From Pseudoduganella guangdongensis (GTDB lineage Bacteria > Pseudomonadota > Gammaproteobacteria > Burkholderiales > Burkholderiaceae_D): a stretch of DNA of 64,000 bases. The translations under genes were made by a program, and so were the position numbers. The notes below the pieces were generated by a model. The model saw nothing but the letters and a program-made list of their open reading frames with translations, was not told the origin of the DNA and did no database searches. Shown in pieces: positions 17,180 through 26,551 of this stretch (the stretch's first letter is position 1; every line of letters begins with the position of its first letter). The stretch lies in NCBI RefSeq assembly GCF_009857475.1, contig NZ_WWCJ01000001.1:1-64000 (forward strand), written 5' to 3'.

Positions 17180-18850
17180 ATGGAAAAAATCTGGCTCAAG
17201 TCCTATCCTGAAGGCGTTCCTGCGGAAGTCGATATTTCGCAGTACCGTTCGGTGACGCACCTGATGGAAGAGTCCTTCCAGAAGTACGCGTCCCGCAACG
17301 CCTACGTTTGCATGGACAAGTTCCTGACCTACGCGCAAGTGGACCAGATGTCGAAGCAATTCGGCGCATGGCTGCAATCCAAAGGCCTGAAGCCGGGCGC
17401 GCGCGTTGCCATCATGCTGCCGAATGTGCTGCAATATCCGGTGGCGCTGGCGGGCATCATTCGCGCCGGCTACGTCGTGGTCAACGTCAACCCGCTGTAC
17501 ACCCCGCGCGAACTGCAGCACCAGCTGAACGACTCCGGCGCGGAAGCCATCATCGTGCTGGAAAACTTCGCCACCACGGTTGAACAAGTGCTTGCATCCA
17601 CCGCCGTCAAGCACGTGGTGGTGGCGTCCATGGGCGACCTGCTGGGCGGCCTGAAAGGCACCATCGTCAACTTCGTGGTGCGCCATGTGAAGAAGATGGT
17701 GCCGGCCTGGAATATCCCCGGCCACACCAGCTTCAAGCAAGTGCTGTCGGAAGGCTCGCGCCTGCGCCTGCAGTCGGCCGACCAGAAGCCGAGCGATATC
17801 GCCTTCCTGCAGTACACCGGCGGCACCACCGGCGTGTCGAAAGGCGCCGTGCTGCTGCACTCCAATGTGGTGGCCAATATGCTGCAGAACGAGGCCTGGC
17901 TGCAAATGAAGCCGAGCAACGAGCAGATGGTGTTCGTGGCCGCGCTACCGCTGTACCACATTTACTCGCTGACCATTTCCTGCTTCATGGGCTGGAAAAC
18001 GGGCGGCATGAATATCCTGATCCCGAACCCGCGCGACATCCCGGGCTTCGTGAAAGAGCTGGCCAAGTACCGCGTGACCGTGTTCCCTGCGGTGAACACG
18101 CTGTATAACGCGCTGCTGAACAACCCGGACTTCTCCAAGCTGGACTTCTCCAGCTACAAGATCTGCAACGGCGGCGGCATGGCCGTGCAGCAGTCGGTGG
18201 CGGACCGCTGGCTGAAGGTGACCGGCACCCCGATCATCGAGGGCTACGGCCTGTCCGAAACCTCGCCGGTGGCCACCGCCAACCGCGTCGACATCAAGGA
18301 ATTCACCGGCACCATCGGCATCCCGATTCCTTCCACCGAAGTGGCGATCCTGGACGACGACGGCAAGGAAGTGCCGCTCGGCTCCGCCGGCGAAATCGCC
18401 ATTCGCGGCCCGCAGGTCATGGCCGGCTACTGGAACCGTCCGGACGATACCGCCAAGTCGATCACCCCGGAAGGCTTCTTCAAGACCGGCGACGTGGGCA
18501 TCATGGACGACAAGGGCTTTGTGCGCATCGTCGACCGCAAGAAGGATATGATCCTGGTGTCCGGCTTCAACGTCTACCCGAACGAAGTGGAAGGCGTGGT
18601 GGCGGCGCACCCGGGCGTGCTGGAAGTGGCTTGCGTAGGTGTACCCGATGCCAACTCCGGCGAAGCGGTCAAACTGTTTGTTGTACGCAAAGATCCGAAC
18701 CTGACTGTGGAAGCTTTGCAGGAATTCTGCAAGCACGAATTGACCGCGTACAAAAAGCCGAAGTATATTGAATTCCGTGACGAACTGCCGAAGACCAATG
18801 TCGGCAAGATTCTTCGCCGTCAGCTGCGAGACGAAAAGAAGGCAGCGTAA
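17180..18850 (+). CDS. fadD: Long-chain fatty acid-CoA ligase, second tandem copy
   Basis: A 556-aa paralogue of the preceding gene. It opens with the same MEKIWLKSYP and shares the ATP motif (YTGGTTGVSKGAVLLHSN), GYGLSETSP and the DRKKDMILVSGFNVYPNE signature. The ATG at 17180 was chosen over the adjacent ATG at 17177 because it matches the paralogue's start and has better spacing from AAAGG at 17168-17172. The pair is a tandem duplication, diverged mostly between about residues 180 and 260. It probably forms one transcript with the first copy, giving altered chain-length or condition specificity. Confidence 0.93.
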   Translation: MEKIWLKSYPEGVPAEVDISQYRSVTHLMEESFQKYASRNAYVCMDKFLTYAQVDQMSKQFGAWLQSKGLKPGARVAIMLPNVLQYPVALAGIIRAGYVVVNVNPLYTPRELQHQLNDSGAEAIIVLENFATTVEQVLASTAVKHVVVASMGDLLGGLKGTIVNFVVRHVKKMVPAWNIPGHTSFKQVLSEGSRLRLQSADQKPSDIAFLQYTGGTTGVSKGAVLLHSNVVANMLQNEAWLQMKPSNEQMVFVAALPLYHIYSLTISCFMGWKTGGMNILIPNPRDIPGFVKELAKYRVTVFPAVNTLYNALLNNPDFSKLDFSSYKICNGGGMAVQQSVADRWLKVTGTPIIEGYGLSETSPVATANRVDIKEFTGTIGIPIPSTEVAILDDDGKEVPLGSAGEIAIRGPQVMAGYWNRPDDTAKSITPEGFFKTGDVGIMDDKGFVRIVDRKKDMILVSGFNVYPNEVEGVVAAHPGVLEVACVGVPDANSGEAVKLFVVRKDPNLTVEALQEFCKHELTAYKKPKYIEFRDELPKTNVGKILRRQLRDEKKAA

Positions 18851-18937
18851 GCCGGCACGATTGACCTGGCTCAGACAAGGGCTCCGGGCCGGCTGTGAAG
18901 TGGAAAGAACCACCTGCGCAGCCACCGGAAGCCACTT

Positions 18938-19327
18938 ATGGGCCAACTATATAACTTCGCACTCACCCTCTCCACCGAAGGCCGCCGCACGCTGCGCAAG
19001 CGCGAAGGTTTAAGCGGCTACTACGAAACCAGCCTGCCCGACATGTCGCCCGACCAGGTCGAGGCGGCATTCGATCTTGCCGTGCGCAGTTCCGAGCGCG
19101 CCGTGCAGCGCCAGGTCCGGCACCATCCCCTTACGCAGGCGCAGTTCGACGCGCTGGTCAGCTACACGTACAACCTGGGTACTGGCGGCGCCATGATGGT
19201 GCTGCGCCGGATCGATGTCGGCGACCTGGATGGCGCGGCCGACGCCATGCTGCGCCAACAGCTTGCGCCGGCTGGCCTGGCGGCGCGCCGCCAGGAAGAA
19301 AGCGCGCCGTTCCGTCACGGCGCCTAG
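18938..19327 (+). CDS. Shortened lysozyme-like (GH24-type) protein lacking the Asp/Thr segment
   Basis: A 129-aa protein resembling phage-type lysozyme. The REG motif with candidate catalytic E23 and the PLTQAQFDALVSYTYNLG helix region, typical of GH24, are clear, followed by AGDxxGAAD-like and RRQEE elements. The segment that normally carries GVWTIGYGHT and the catalytic Asp and Thr is missing; the sequence passes from REGLSGYYET straight to MSPDQVEAAF. No signal peptide is visible. It may be inactive or have a different role. Its 3' end overlaps the convergent PhoD gene by four bases. No other phage genes are nearby. Confidence 0.65.
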   Translation: MGQLYNFALTLSTEGRRTLRKREGLSGYYETSLPDMSPDQVEAAFDLAVRSSERAVQRQVRHHPLTQAQFDALVSYTYNLGTGGAMMVLRRIDVGDLDGAADAMLRQQLAPAGLAARRQEESAPFRHGA

Positions 19328-20871
19328 GCTTCTCGCTTCGGTCCCGCCACGCCGTCCGCCACACTGAAGCGCGCCAGCGTGCTGCTGGCGCTGCGCGGAT
19401 CGCGCACATTCTCCAGTCCTTCGAAGGCCATCGTGGCGCGTTCCGGCCGCAATTCCAGCAGCATGTAGCCGCGCTTGTCGCTTTGTCCGAACTTCAGGTG
19501 GCGGTTCATGTCGACGTATTGCTGCGTGCGTGCCTGCGGCCGCGAACTGGACGTGATGGAGGTGCCGCAAAATTCCGTCGCCACCAGCGGGTTGCCGGCG
19601 CTGGCGGGGCGGCTTGGATCGCGCCGCAGTTCGGCGGCGAAGAAGGTGTGCACGTCGCCCGACAGCACGAGCGGGTTGCGCGCCGCCTGCATGGCGTCCA
19701 GCAGGCGCTTGCGGGCGGCGGCGTAACCATCCCATCCATCGGTCCAGAAGCGGCCGTCGCTGTCGCTGGCCAGCGGCACCTGCGACAGCTGCGCCATTAG
19801 CGTTTGCTGGGCGACGATATTCCAGCTGGCCTTCGACTCCTTCAGCCCCTGCGCCAGCCAGCGCTCCTGCTCCACGCCCAGCATGGTGCGGCGCGGGTCG
19901 GCCAGGGCGGCGCAGGCGCGCCGATAGACGGAGGTGGAGCCGCCGCGTCCTGCCGGCTGGCAGGCATGCTGAGAGCGGTACTGGCGCGTATCGAGCACGT
20001 GGAAGCGCGCCAGCCGGCCCCAGTCGTAGCGCTGGTAGATGCGCTGCGCGCGCACCGGCTGGTGTTCGAAGAAGGCCTGGTAGGCGGCGGCGCGGCGCTG
20101 CACGAAGTCCGCCGACAGCAGTTCGTCGCGATTGGGGCTGTAATCGTTGGCCACCTCGTGGTCGTCCCAGGTCACCACCCAGGGCGCCGCGTGGTGCGCC
20201 GCCTGCAGGTCGGCATCGCTCTTGTATTGCGCGTAGCGGGCGCGGTATTCGGCCAGGCTAAAGCTCTCGTCGCGGCGCAGGGCGGTGGCGGGATGCTGCA
20301 GGCTGTAAGGCCCCCACTCGTAGATGTAGTCGCCAAGGAAGGCCACCAGGTCGGGCGCGGCGCGGGCGATATGGCGGTGCGCCGCGTAATGGCCGAACTC
20401 CCAGTGCTGACAGGAGGCGACGGCCAGCTTTAGCGCGCCGGGCATGGCGCCGGGCGCGGGCGCGGTGCGCGTGCGGCCGATGGGGCTGACGGCGTCGCCC
20501 AGCATGAAACGGTACCAGTACCAGCGGTCCGGCTCCAGGCCGCGCACGTCCACATGCACGCAGTGCGCCAGCGCCGGCGCGGCGACGGCGCTGCCGCGCG
20601 CGGCGATGCGGGTGAACGCTTCGTCGTGCGCCACTTCCCAGCGCACTTGCTGCGCAATGGGCGGCATCGATGCCGCGTTGAGCGGATCGGGCAGCAGGCG
20701 GGTCCAGAGGATGACGGAGTCGGGCAGGGGCGCGCCGGAGGCGACGCCGAGCGAAAAAGGGTAGGCGCCGTTGACGGCGCTGCGTGCTTGCGCGGGCAGG
20801 TGGGGCGCCAGCACCGTCAGGGCGGCCACGCGGGCCGCGGTCTGGAGCAGGAGGCGGCGCCCGTCTTGCAT
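19324..20871 (-). CDS. phoD: PhoD-family alkaline phosphatase/phosphodiesterase
   Basis: A 515-aa secreted phosphatase. An N-terminal twin-arginine-like signal (GRRLLLQTAARVAALTVLAP) is followed by the PhoD N-terminal domain (FSLGVASGAPLPDSVILWTR). The metallophosphoesterase core has SCQHWEFG, FLGDYIYEWG, TWDDHEVANDY and LSGDVHTFF. It would release phosphate from phosphomono- or diesters in the periplasm using Fe/Ca, as known for the family. No Pho box was identified. It lies just downstream of the thioesterase gene on the same strand (four-base gap). Confidence 0.92.
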   Translation of the reverse strand: MQDGRRLLLQTAARVAALTVLAPHLPAQARSAVNGAYPFSLGVASGAPLPDSVILWTRLLPDPLNAASMPPIAQQVRWEVAHDEAFTRIAARGSAVAAPALAHCVHVDVRGLEPDRWYWYRFMLGDAVSPIGRTRTAPAPGAMPGALKLAVASCQHWEFGHYAAHRHIARAAPDLVAFLGDYIYEWGPYSLQHPATALRRDESFSLAEYRARYAQYKSDADLQAAHHAAPWVVTWDDHEVANDYSPNRDELLSADFVQRRAAAYQAFFEHQPVRAQRIYQRYDWGRLARFHVLDTRQYRSQHACQPAGRGGSTSVYRRACAALADPRRTMLGVEQERWLAQGLKESKASWNIVAQQTLMAQLSQVPLASDSDGRFWTDGWDGYAAARKRLLDAMQAARNPLVLSGDVHTFFAAELRRDPSRPASAGNPLVATEFCGTSITSSSRPQARTQQYVDMNRHLKFGQSDKRGYMLLELRPERATMAFEGLENVRDPRSASSTLARFSVADGVAGPKREA

Positions 20872-20875
20872 AGGA

Positions 20876-21301
20876 TTACAGCAGCGATTCCAGCGGCGGC
20901 ACCGGGCGTGGCTTGCGGTCCGGGCCGGTGGCCACGTAGGTCAGGGTGGCTTCGGTGACTTTGACGATGTTGGCCTGCAGGCGGTTGCGCTCCGCATAGA
21001 CTTCCACGTTGACGGTGATCGAGGTGTTGCCGACCTTGACGATGTCGGCGTAGAAGGACAGCAGGTCGCCCACGAAGACCGGGTTTTTGAACACGAAGGA
21101 ATTCACGGCGATGGTGGCGACACGGCCATTGGCGCGGCGCGTGGCCGGCAGCGAGCCCGCAATGTCGACCTGGGCCATGATCCAGCCGCCGAACACGTCG
21201 CCGTACACATTGGCGTCGGACGGGGCGGGCATCACGCGCAGTTCAGGCATCTTTCCCGGCGGGAGGCTGTTACGTGGGGTTTCTTGTTGTGGGGTGCTCA
21301 T
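20876..21301 (-). CDS. yciA: Acyl-CoA thioesterase, hotdog fold (YciA-like)
   Basis: A 141-aa hotdog thioesterase. The YciA-type pattern is visible: MPAPSDANVYGDVFGGWIMAQVD (residues 24-46), then VNSFVFKNPVFVGDLL, with the catalytic Asp within the first motif. Members hydrolyse short- to long-chain acyl-CoAs in the cytosol. The gene ends four bases before PhoD, suggesting cotranscription, and diverges from the ABC exporter gene across about 60 bases. Confidence 0.92.
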   Translation of the reverse strand: MSTPQQETPRNSLPPGKMPELRVMPAPSDANVYGDVFGGWIMAQVDIAGSLPATRRANGRVATIAVNSFVFKNPVFVGDLLSFYADIVKVGNTSITVNVEVYAERNRLQANIVKVTEATLTYVATGPDRKPRPVPPLESLL

Positions 21302-21361
21302 CGCAAATTCTCATGAAGGACTACAATTGACGGAATTTTAAACCAGCCGGCCCATGCACGT

Positions 21362-23209
21362 ATGCGACGCTATTCGAATTCCCCGCCGCCGCCAGGCAGC
21401 CAGTCGCAAGGCGACATTGCAACTCTGAAAACATTGCTGCCCTACTTGTGGGTGTACAAGTGGCGCGTGCTGGCGGCCTTGCTGGCGCTGGTCGGCGCCA
21501 AGGCGGCCAACGTCGGCGTACCGGTGGTGCTGAAACAGCTGGTCGATGACATGACCATCAAGCCGGGCGACCCGCACGCGCTGCTGGTGCTGCCGGTGGC
21601 AATGCTGCTGGCGTACGGCTTGCTGCGCCTTTCGACCACGGTGTTCACCGAGCTGCGCGAGTTCCTGTTCGCGCGCGTCACGCAGCGCGCGGTGCGCACC
21701 ATTGCGCTCAAGGTGTTCCGCCACCTGCACGCGCTGTCGTTGCGCTTCCACCTGAACCGGCAGACCGGCGGCATGACGCGCGATATCGAGCGCGGCACGC
21801 GCGCCGTCAGCTCGCTGATCTCCTACACGCTGTTCAATATCCTGCCGACGCTGGTCGAGATCACGCTGGTGCTGGCCTACCTGGTGCTGCACTACGACGT
21901 ATGGTTCTCGGTGATCACCTTCTCGGCGCTGGTGACCTACATTACCTTCACCATTGTCGTGACCAACTGGCGCACGCATTTCCGCCGCACCATGAACGAC
22001 CTCGATTCCAAGGCCAACACCAAGGCCATCGACTCGCTGCTGAACTATGAAACGGTGAAATACTTCGGCAACGAGGACTATGAGGCCAAACGCTACGACG
22101 AAGGCTTGCAGCGCTATGAGAAGGCGGCGGTCAAATCGCAGACCTCGCTGTCGCTGTTGAATACCGGCCAGTCGGCCATTATCGCGATTGCGGTCACGCT
22201 GATCCTGTGGCGCGCGACGCAAGGCGTGATCGACGGCAGCATGACACTGGGCGATCTGGTGCTGGTGAATGCCTTCATGATCCAGCTCTATATCCCGCTC
22301 AACTTCCTGGGCGTGATCTATCGGGAAATCAAGCAAAGCCTGGCCGATATGGAGCGCCTGTTCTCGCTGCTGACCGAGAACCGCGAAGTGGCCGATGCCG
22401 CGCATGCCAAGGCGCTGCAGCCGCAAGGGGCCGAGGTGCGCTTCAACCACGTGGATTTCAGCTACGACCCGAAGCGGCAGATCCTGTTCGATGTGGACTT
22501 CACCATCGCGGCCGGCACCACTACCGCGATTGTGGGCCACAGCGGCTCCGGCAAGTCCACCTTGTCGCGCCTGTTGTTCCGCTTCTATGAGGTGAACAGC
22601 GGCAGCATCACGATCGACGGCCACGACCTGCGCGATGTGACGCAGGACTCGCTGCGCCATGCGATCGGCATCGTGCCGCAGGATACGGTCCTGTTCAACG
22701 ACACCATCGAATACAACATCGCCTACGGCCGCCCCGGCGCCAGCAAGGAGGAAATCGTTGCCGCCGCGCGCGCCGCCTCCATCCACGATTTCGTCGCCAG
22801 CCTGCCGGACGGCTACGAGACCATGGTCGGCGAGCGCGGGCTCAAGCTGTCCGGCGGCGAAAAGCAGCGCGTGGCGATCGCCCGCACGCTGTTGAAGAAC
22901 CCGGCCATCCTGATCTTCGACGAAGCCACCTCCGCGCTGGACTCCAAGTCCGAGCAAGCGATCCAGGCGCAGTTGAAGGAGATTGCGAAAGACCGCACCA
23001 CCATGGTGATCGCACACCGCCTGTCGACCATCGCCGACGCGCACCAGATCATCGTGCTCGATCACGGTAAGATAGTGGAACGCGGCACCCATGCCGCCCT
23101 GCTGGCGCGCGAAGGCCTGTACGCGCAAATGTGGGAGCGCCAGCAGGCGCGCGGCGACCTGGAGCAGTCCTCGCCGGCGGACGGTGAGCTTGTCACTCAA
23201 GGAGGATAA
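21362..23209 (+). CDS. ABC exporter of the Atm1/HMT1 type (fused permease and ATPase)
   Basis: A 615-aa half-transporter. Six transmembrane helices (about 30-320) are followed by the nucleotide-binding domain with Walker A GHSGSGKST, signature LSGGEKQRV, Walker B ILIFDEATSALD and the H-loop IAHRLST. The permease fits the Atm1-type family that exports glutathione-linked or heavy-metal-related compounds. It works as a homodimer in the inner membrane. Two bases separate it from the following M20 peptidase gene, which has the ribosome site AAGGAGG inside this gene's 3' end. Confidence 0.92.
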   Translation: MRRYSNSPPPPGSQSQGDIATLKTLLPYLWVYKWRVLAALLALVGAKAANVGVPVVLKQLVDDMTIKPGDPHALLVLPVAMLLAYGLLRLSTTVFTELREFLFARVTQRAVRTIALKVFRHLHALSLRFHLNRQTGGMTRDIERGTRAVSSLISYTLFNILPTLVEITLVLAYLVLHYDVWFSVITFSALVTYITFTIVVTNWRTHFRRTMNDLDSKANTKAIDSLLNYETVKYFGNEDYEAKRYDEGLQRYEKAAVKSQTSLSLLNTGQSAIIAIAVTLILWRATQGVIDGSMTLGDLVLVNAFMIQLYIPLNFLGVIYREIKQSLADMERLFSLLTENREVADAAHAKALQPQGAEVRFNHVDFSYDPKRQILFDVDFTIAAGTTTAIVGHSGSGKSTLSRLLFRFYEVNSGSITIDGHDLRDVTQDSLRHAIGIVPQDTVLFNDTIEYNIAYGRPGASKEEIVAAARAASIHDFVASLPDGYETMVGERGLKLSGGEKQRVAIARTLLKNPAILIFDEATSALDSKSEQAIQAQLKEIAKDRTTMVIAHRLSTIADAHQIIVLDHGKIVERGTHAALLAREGLYAQMWERQQARGDLEQSSPADGELVTQGG

Positions 23210-23211
23210 GG

Positions 23212-24678
23212 ATGGCGGTGAAAAAGGTGTTGGCAGTAGCCCTGGCGGGCATCGGCGTGCTGGCGCTGGCGGTGGGTGTGAACACCGCGCGTAGCGGCAG
23301 CAAGCAATTGGCGGTGGCGCCCGTGGCGCCACTGCAGGTTGATGAAGGCGCCGCGGCACAGCGCCTGGGCGAGTCCCTGCGCTTCGTCACCATTTCCGAC
23401 GCCAGGGATGCGGACGCCAACGCCGCCGAATTCGACAAGCTGCACGCCCACCTGCAAGCCAGCTTCCCGCGCCTGCACGCTGCCCTCAACCGCGAGAACG
23501 TGAACGGCAAGGCCCTACTTTACACCTGGCCAGGCAGCGATGCCAACGCCGCGCCGATCATGTGGATGGCGCACCAGGACGTGGTGCCGATCGCGCCCGG
23601 CACGGAGAAGGACTGGCAGCAGCAGCCCTGGAGCGGCATCGTGCACGATGGCTTTATCTGGGGCCGTGGCGCCTGGGACGACAAGGGCAACCTGTATGCG
23701 CAGATGGAGGCGATCGAGATGCTGCTGGCCGCCGGCTTCCAGCCGAAGCGCACGCTCTACCTGGCCTACGGCGCCGACGAGGAAGTCGGCGGCAAGCGCG
23801 GCGCAGCCGCCATCGCCGAGCTGCTCAAGTCGCGCAAGGTGAAACTCGATTATGTGCTGGACGAAGGCCTGATGATTGTGCAGGGCATGGTGCCCGGCCT
23901 GGAGCCGGCAGCGGCCATGATCGGCGTGGCCGAGAAGGGCTATGCCAGCTACAAGCTGGAACTGGAAGTGCCACCCGGCCATTCCTCGATGCCGCCGCAG
24001 CAAACCGCCATCGGCATGATGAGCCGCGCCCTGAGCGCGCTGGAAGCCAATCCGCTACCGGTCCGCATGGCGGGCCTGCCGCAACACAGTTTCGAAACGC
24101 TGGCCCCGGAGATGGGCGGCTTCAACCGCGTGGCGCTGTCGAATTTCTGGCTGTTCGGACCCATGCTGGAGCGCATGCTGGCCAAGTCGCCCAGCACCAA
24201 TGCGCTGATGCGCACCACCACTGCGCTCACCATCGTCAACGCGGGCGTGAAGGACAATGTCTTGCCCGGCACCGCCAGCGCTACCGTGAATTTCCGCCTG
24301 CTGCCGGGCGATACGCTGGCCGGGGTGGAGCAGCATATGCACAAGGTGATCGGCAACGACAAGATCCGCATTTCACCAGACGGCAACTCCAACACCGAAG
24401 CATCGCGCGTGGCGCGCACCGACGGCGCTTCCTATGCCGCCGTGAACCGCACCGTGCGTGAAGTGTTCCCGGATGTGGTGGTGGCGCCCAGCCTGATGAT
24501 CGGCGCCACCGACTCGCGCTATTTCGACGGCATGAGCGACAGCGTGCTGAAATTCGGCCCGGTGCGCGCCAGGCCGGAAGACCTGCCGCGCTTCCACGGC
24601 ACCAATGAGCGCATGTCAGTCAAAGGCTACGCCGACATGATCCGCTTCTACCACCAGCTACTGAAGAACAGCGCCTGA
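23212..24678 (+). CDS. Membrane-anchored M20 family carboxypeptidase (PM20D1/CPS1-like)
   Basis: A 488-aa M20 metallopeptidase with an N-terminal hydrophobic signal or anchor (about residues 4-25). Metal ligands lie in WMAHQDVVP, GRGAWDDKGN and YGADEEVGG, followed by LDEG and a C-terminal IGATDSRYF. This set matches the M20A carboxypeptidase S/PM20D1 branch. It would hydrolyse peptides or N-acyl amino acids outside the cytoplasm. It is coupled to the ABC exporter (two-base gap). Confidence 0.9.
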   Translation: MAVKKVLAVALAGIGVLALAVGVNTARSGSKQLAVAPVAPLQVDEGAAAQRLGESLRFVTISDARDADANAAEFDKLHAHLQASFPRLHAALNRENVNGKALLYTWPGSDANAAPIMWMAHQDVVPIAPGTEKDWQQQPWSGIVHDGFIWGRGAWDDKGNLYAQMEAIEMLLAAGFQPKRTLYLAYGADEEVGGKRGAAAIAELLKSRKVKLDYVLDEGLMIVQGMVPGLEPAAAMIGVAEKGYASYKLELEVPPGHSSMPPQQTAIGMMSRALSALEANPLPVRMAGLPQHSFETLAPEMGGFNRVALSNFWLFGPMLERMLAKSPSTNALMRTTTALTIVNAGVKDNVLPGTASATVNFRLLPGDTLAGVEQHMHKVIGNDKIRISPDGNSNTEASRVARTDGASYAAVNRTVREVFPDVVVAPSLMIGATDSRYFDGMSDSVLKFGPVRARPEDLPRFHGTNERMSVKGYADMIRFYHQLLKNSA

Positions 24679-24684
24679 TCCGGG

Positions 24685-25029
24685 CTAGCGGTTCAGTAGA
24701 AGATTCACAGCTGTCAGAATCGCGGCAGAGTTGCTAAGAAGAATAATGACGAGCAGGCCGACAATCCAGCGAAATTGCTCGTCTTGCCGCTTTTGCCATG
24801 CCTCGAATCGCGAAGTCATTTGGTCGCTTAGACGCTGTTCGGCGGCATGCACTGTGACAAGGATTTCGTTGCGAATCCGCAGTTCCAACTGGTTTAGGCT
24901 GTGGTCTATATGCGGCTTCAACAAGACCAGATCCTGATGCTGCGCTTCCACTTTGACCTCCAGCTTGGTGATTCGGTGCTCGTGCTCGTCATTGGGTGGC
25001 TGGGGCGAACGATCTGCCGGTGAGTTCAT
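24685..25029 (-). CDS. Small coiled-coil protein with C-terminal transmembrane helix
   Basis: A 114-aa hypothetical protein. Residues 15-85 form a long heptad-rich helix (HRITKLEVKVEAQHQDLVLL and onward). A single hydrophobic helix follows at about 90-110 (WIVGLLVIILL). The arrangement suggests a tail-anchored membrane protein with a cytosolic coiled coil. The start at 25029 has GGAG seven bases upstream; an ATG at 25041 is the alternative. It ends six bases from the convergent M20 gene. Function is unknown. Confidence 0.7.
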   Translation of the reverse strand: MNSPADRSPQPPNDEHEHRITKLEVKVEAQHQDLVLLKPHIDHSLNQLELRIRNEILVTVHAAEQRLSDQMTSRFEAWQKRQDEQFRWIVGLLVIILLSNSAAILTAVNLLLNR

Positions 25030-25094
25030 TGTAGGCTCCATCGGGAATTGGTGATTGTTTTGACCAGGAGCCGGTGCTGCAGTTCCCGCTGGGC

Positions 25095-25122
25095 GAAAAA
25101 AAAACCGCCCGGATGGGCGGTT
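25095..25122 (-). terminator. Rho-independent terminator of the symporter gene
   Basis: Read leftward, AACCGCCC pairs with GGGCGGTT around an ATCC loop and is followed by about ten T residues (A run at 25095-25104 on the plus strand). It stands about 20 bases beyond the symporter stop codon. Confidence 0.92.
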
Positions 25123-25142
25123 CTTGTTGGGGCGTCGCGCGC

Positions 25143-26414
25143 TTAGGGCAGCGGGCGGTCCGCCAGTTCGCGGTCGTCCGGGTCGACCAGTTCGCCTTCC
25201 CATTTGGCGACAACGGCGGTCGCGATCGAGTTGCCGACCACGTTGGTGGCGGAACGGGCCATGTCCAGGAAGTGGTCGATGGCGAACAGCAGCACCAGGC
25301 CCGCTTCCGGGATATTGAACTGGTGCAGGGTGGCAGCGATCACCACCAGCGAAGCGCGCGGCACGCCGGCCATGCCCTTGGAGGTCAGCATCAGCACGGC
25401 CATCATGGTCATCTGGGTACCGATGTCCAGCTCGATGCCGTAAGCCTGGGCGATGAAGATCGCTGCGAAGGTGCAGTACATCATCGAGCCGTCCAGGTTG
25501 AAGGAGTAGCCGATCGGCAGCACGAATGCCGCAATACGGTTACGCACGCCAAAGCGCTCCAGGCCTTCCAGGGTTTTCGGGAACGCCGCTTCGGAGGAGG
25601 CGGTGGAGAAGGCCAGCAGGGTTGGCTCTTTCACTTCCGAGATCAGCTTCAGCACGCGCTTGCCCAGGAACAGGAAGCCGGCGAAGATCAGCAGCGCCCA
25701 CAGCACGCCGATGGACAGGTAGAACTCCGCCATGAACACGCCGTAGGTTTGCAGCACGCCCACGCCGCTCTTGGCGATGGTGCCGGCAACCGCAGCGAAC
25801 ACCGCCAGCGGCGCGAACTGCATCACATAGCCGGTTACCTTCAGCATGATGTGCGCAACACCATCGACCGCGTCGATCAGCGGTTCGGCCTTGGCGCCCA
25901 CTGCGGCGGCAGCGGTACCGAAGAACAGCGAGAACACCACGATCTGCAGGATCTCGTTCTTGGCCATGCCGTCGATGATGGAGGCCGGCACCAGGTGGGT
26001 GATGAACTCTTTCAGCGACAGGCTGGCAGTCTGCAGCGAGGCGGCAGCCGCGGCGCCGTCCGTCGGGATATGGCCGACCAGGGCATCGCCAGGGCGGAAC
26101 AGGTTGACCATGACCAGGCCCAGGGCCAGCGACATGACGGAAGCGACAAAGAACCAGCCCAGGGTCTTGATACCGACGCGGCCCACTTCCTTGGTGTCGC
26201 CCATACGCGCAATGCCGACCATCAGGGTCGAGAACACCAGCGGCGCAATGATCATCTTGATCAGGCGCAGGAACATGGTGGTAATCAGGGACATGTAGTC
26301 GGCAAAACTGGTGGCGCCAGTCTTATCAAACGATACATTGATGATGTAGCCGGCGATGATGCCGAGCACGAGGCCGACCATGATGTAGGTAGTCAGGCGG
26401 TTTTTATTGGCCAT
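25143..26414 (-). CDS. Dicarboxylate/amino acid:cation symporter (DAACS family, GltP/DctA-like)
   Basis: A 423-aa inner-membrane transporter. The serine-rich re-entrant loop is visible as STASSEAAFPKTLE, the substrate/cation motif as SFNLDGSMMY, and the final loop as DHFLDMARSATNVVGN, matching GltPh-type symporters. It would import C4-dicarboxylates or glutamate/aspartate with protons or sodium. The ATG at 26414 was chosen because an AGGAA ribosome site precedes it; the frame extends two codons to a TTG. It is divergent from the gltL-type ATPase gene, so both transporters for acidic amino acids may respond to the same signals. Confidence 0.93.
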   Translation of the reverse strand: MANKNRLTTYIMVGLVLGIIAGYIINVSFDKTGATSFADYMSLITTMFLRLIKMIIAPLVFSTLMVGIARMGDTKEVGRVGIKTLGWFFVASVMSLALGLVMVNLFRPGDALVGHIPTDGAAAAASLQTASLSLKEFITHLVPASIIDGMAKNEILQIVVFSLFFGTAAAAVGAKAEPLIDAVDGVAHIMLKVTGYVMQFAPLAVFAAVAGTIAKSGVGVLQTYGVFMAEFYLSIGVLWALLIFAGFLFLGKRVLKLISEVKEPTLLAFSTASSEAAFPKTLEGLERFGVRNRIAAFVLPIGYSFNLDGSMMYCTFAAIFIAQAYGIELDIGTQMTMMAVLMLTSKGMAGVPRASLVVIAATLHQFNIPEAGLVLLFAIDHFLDMARSATNVVGNSIATAVVAKWEGELVDPDDRELADRPLP

Positions 26415-26551
26415 AAGCAAGATTCCTGATATGAGGCGGATTTGCCGTTAGAATGAGGAGCTTAATGATGGGTTATTAAGCAAGTCCCGAAGTATCCTTG
26501 CGGTGCTAGGCCACTGTCAAGCGAGAATAAACCTGCTGAAACGCCAAAAAG

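Noticed and set aside
18938..19327. Prophage remnant around the lysozyme-like gene
   Set aside because: No holin, integrase, attachment repeat or structural gene is nearby, and base composition matches the neighbours.
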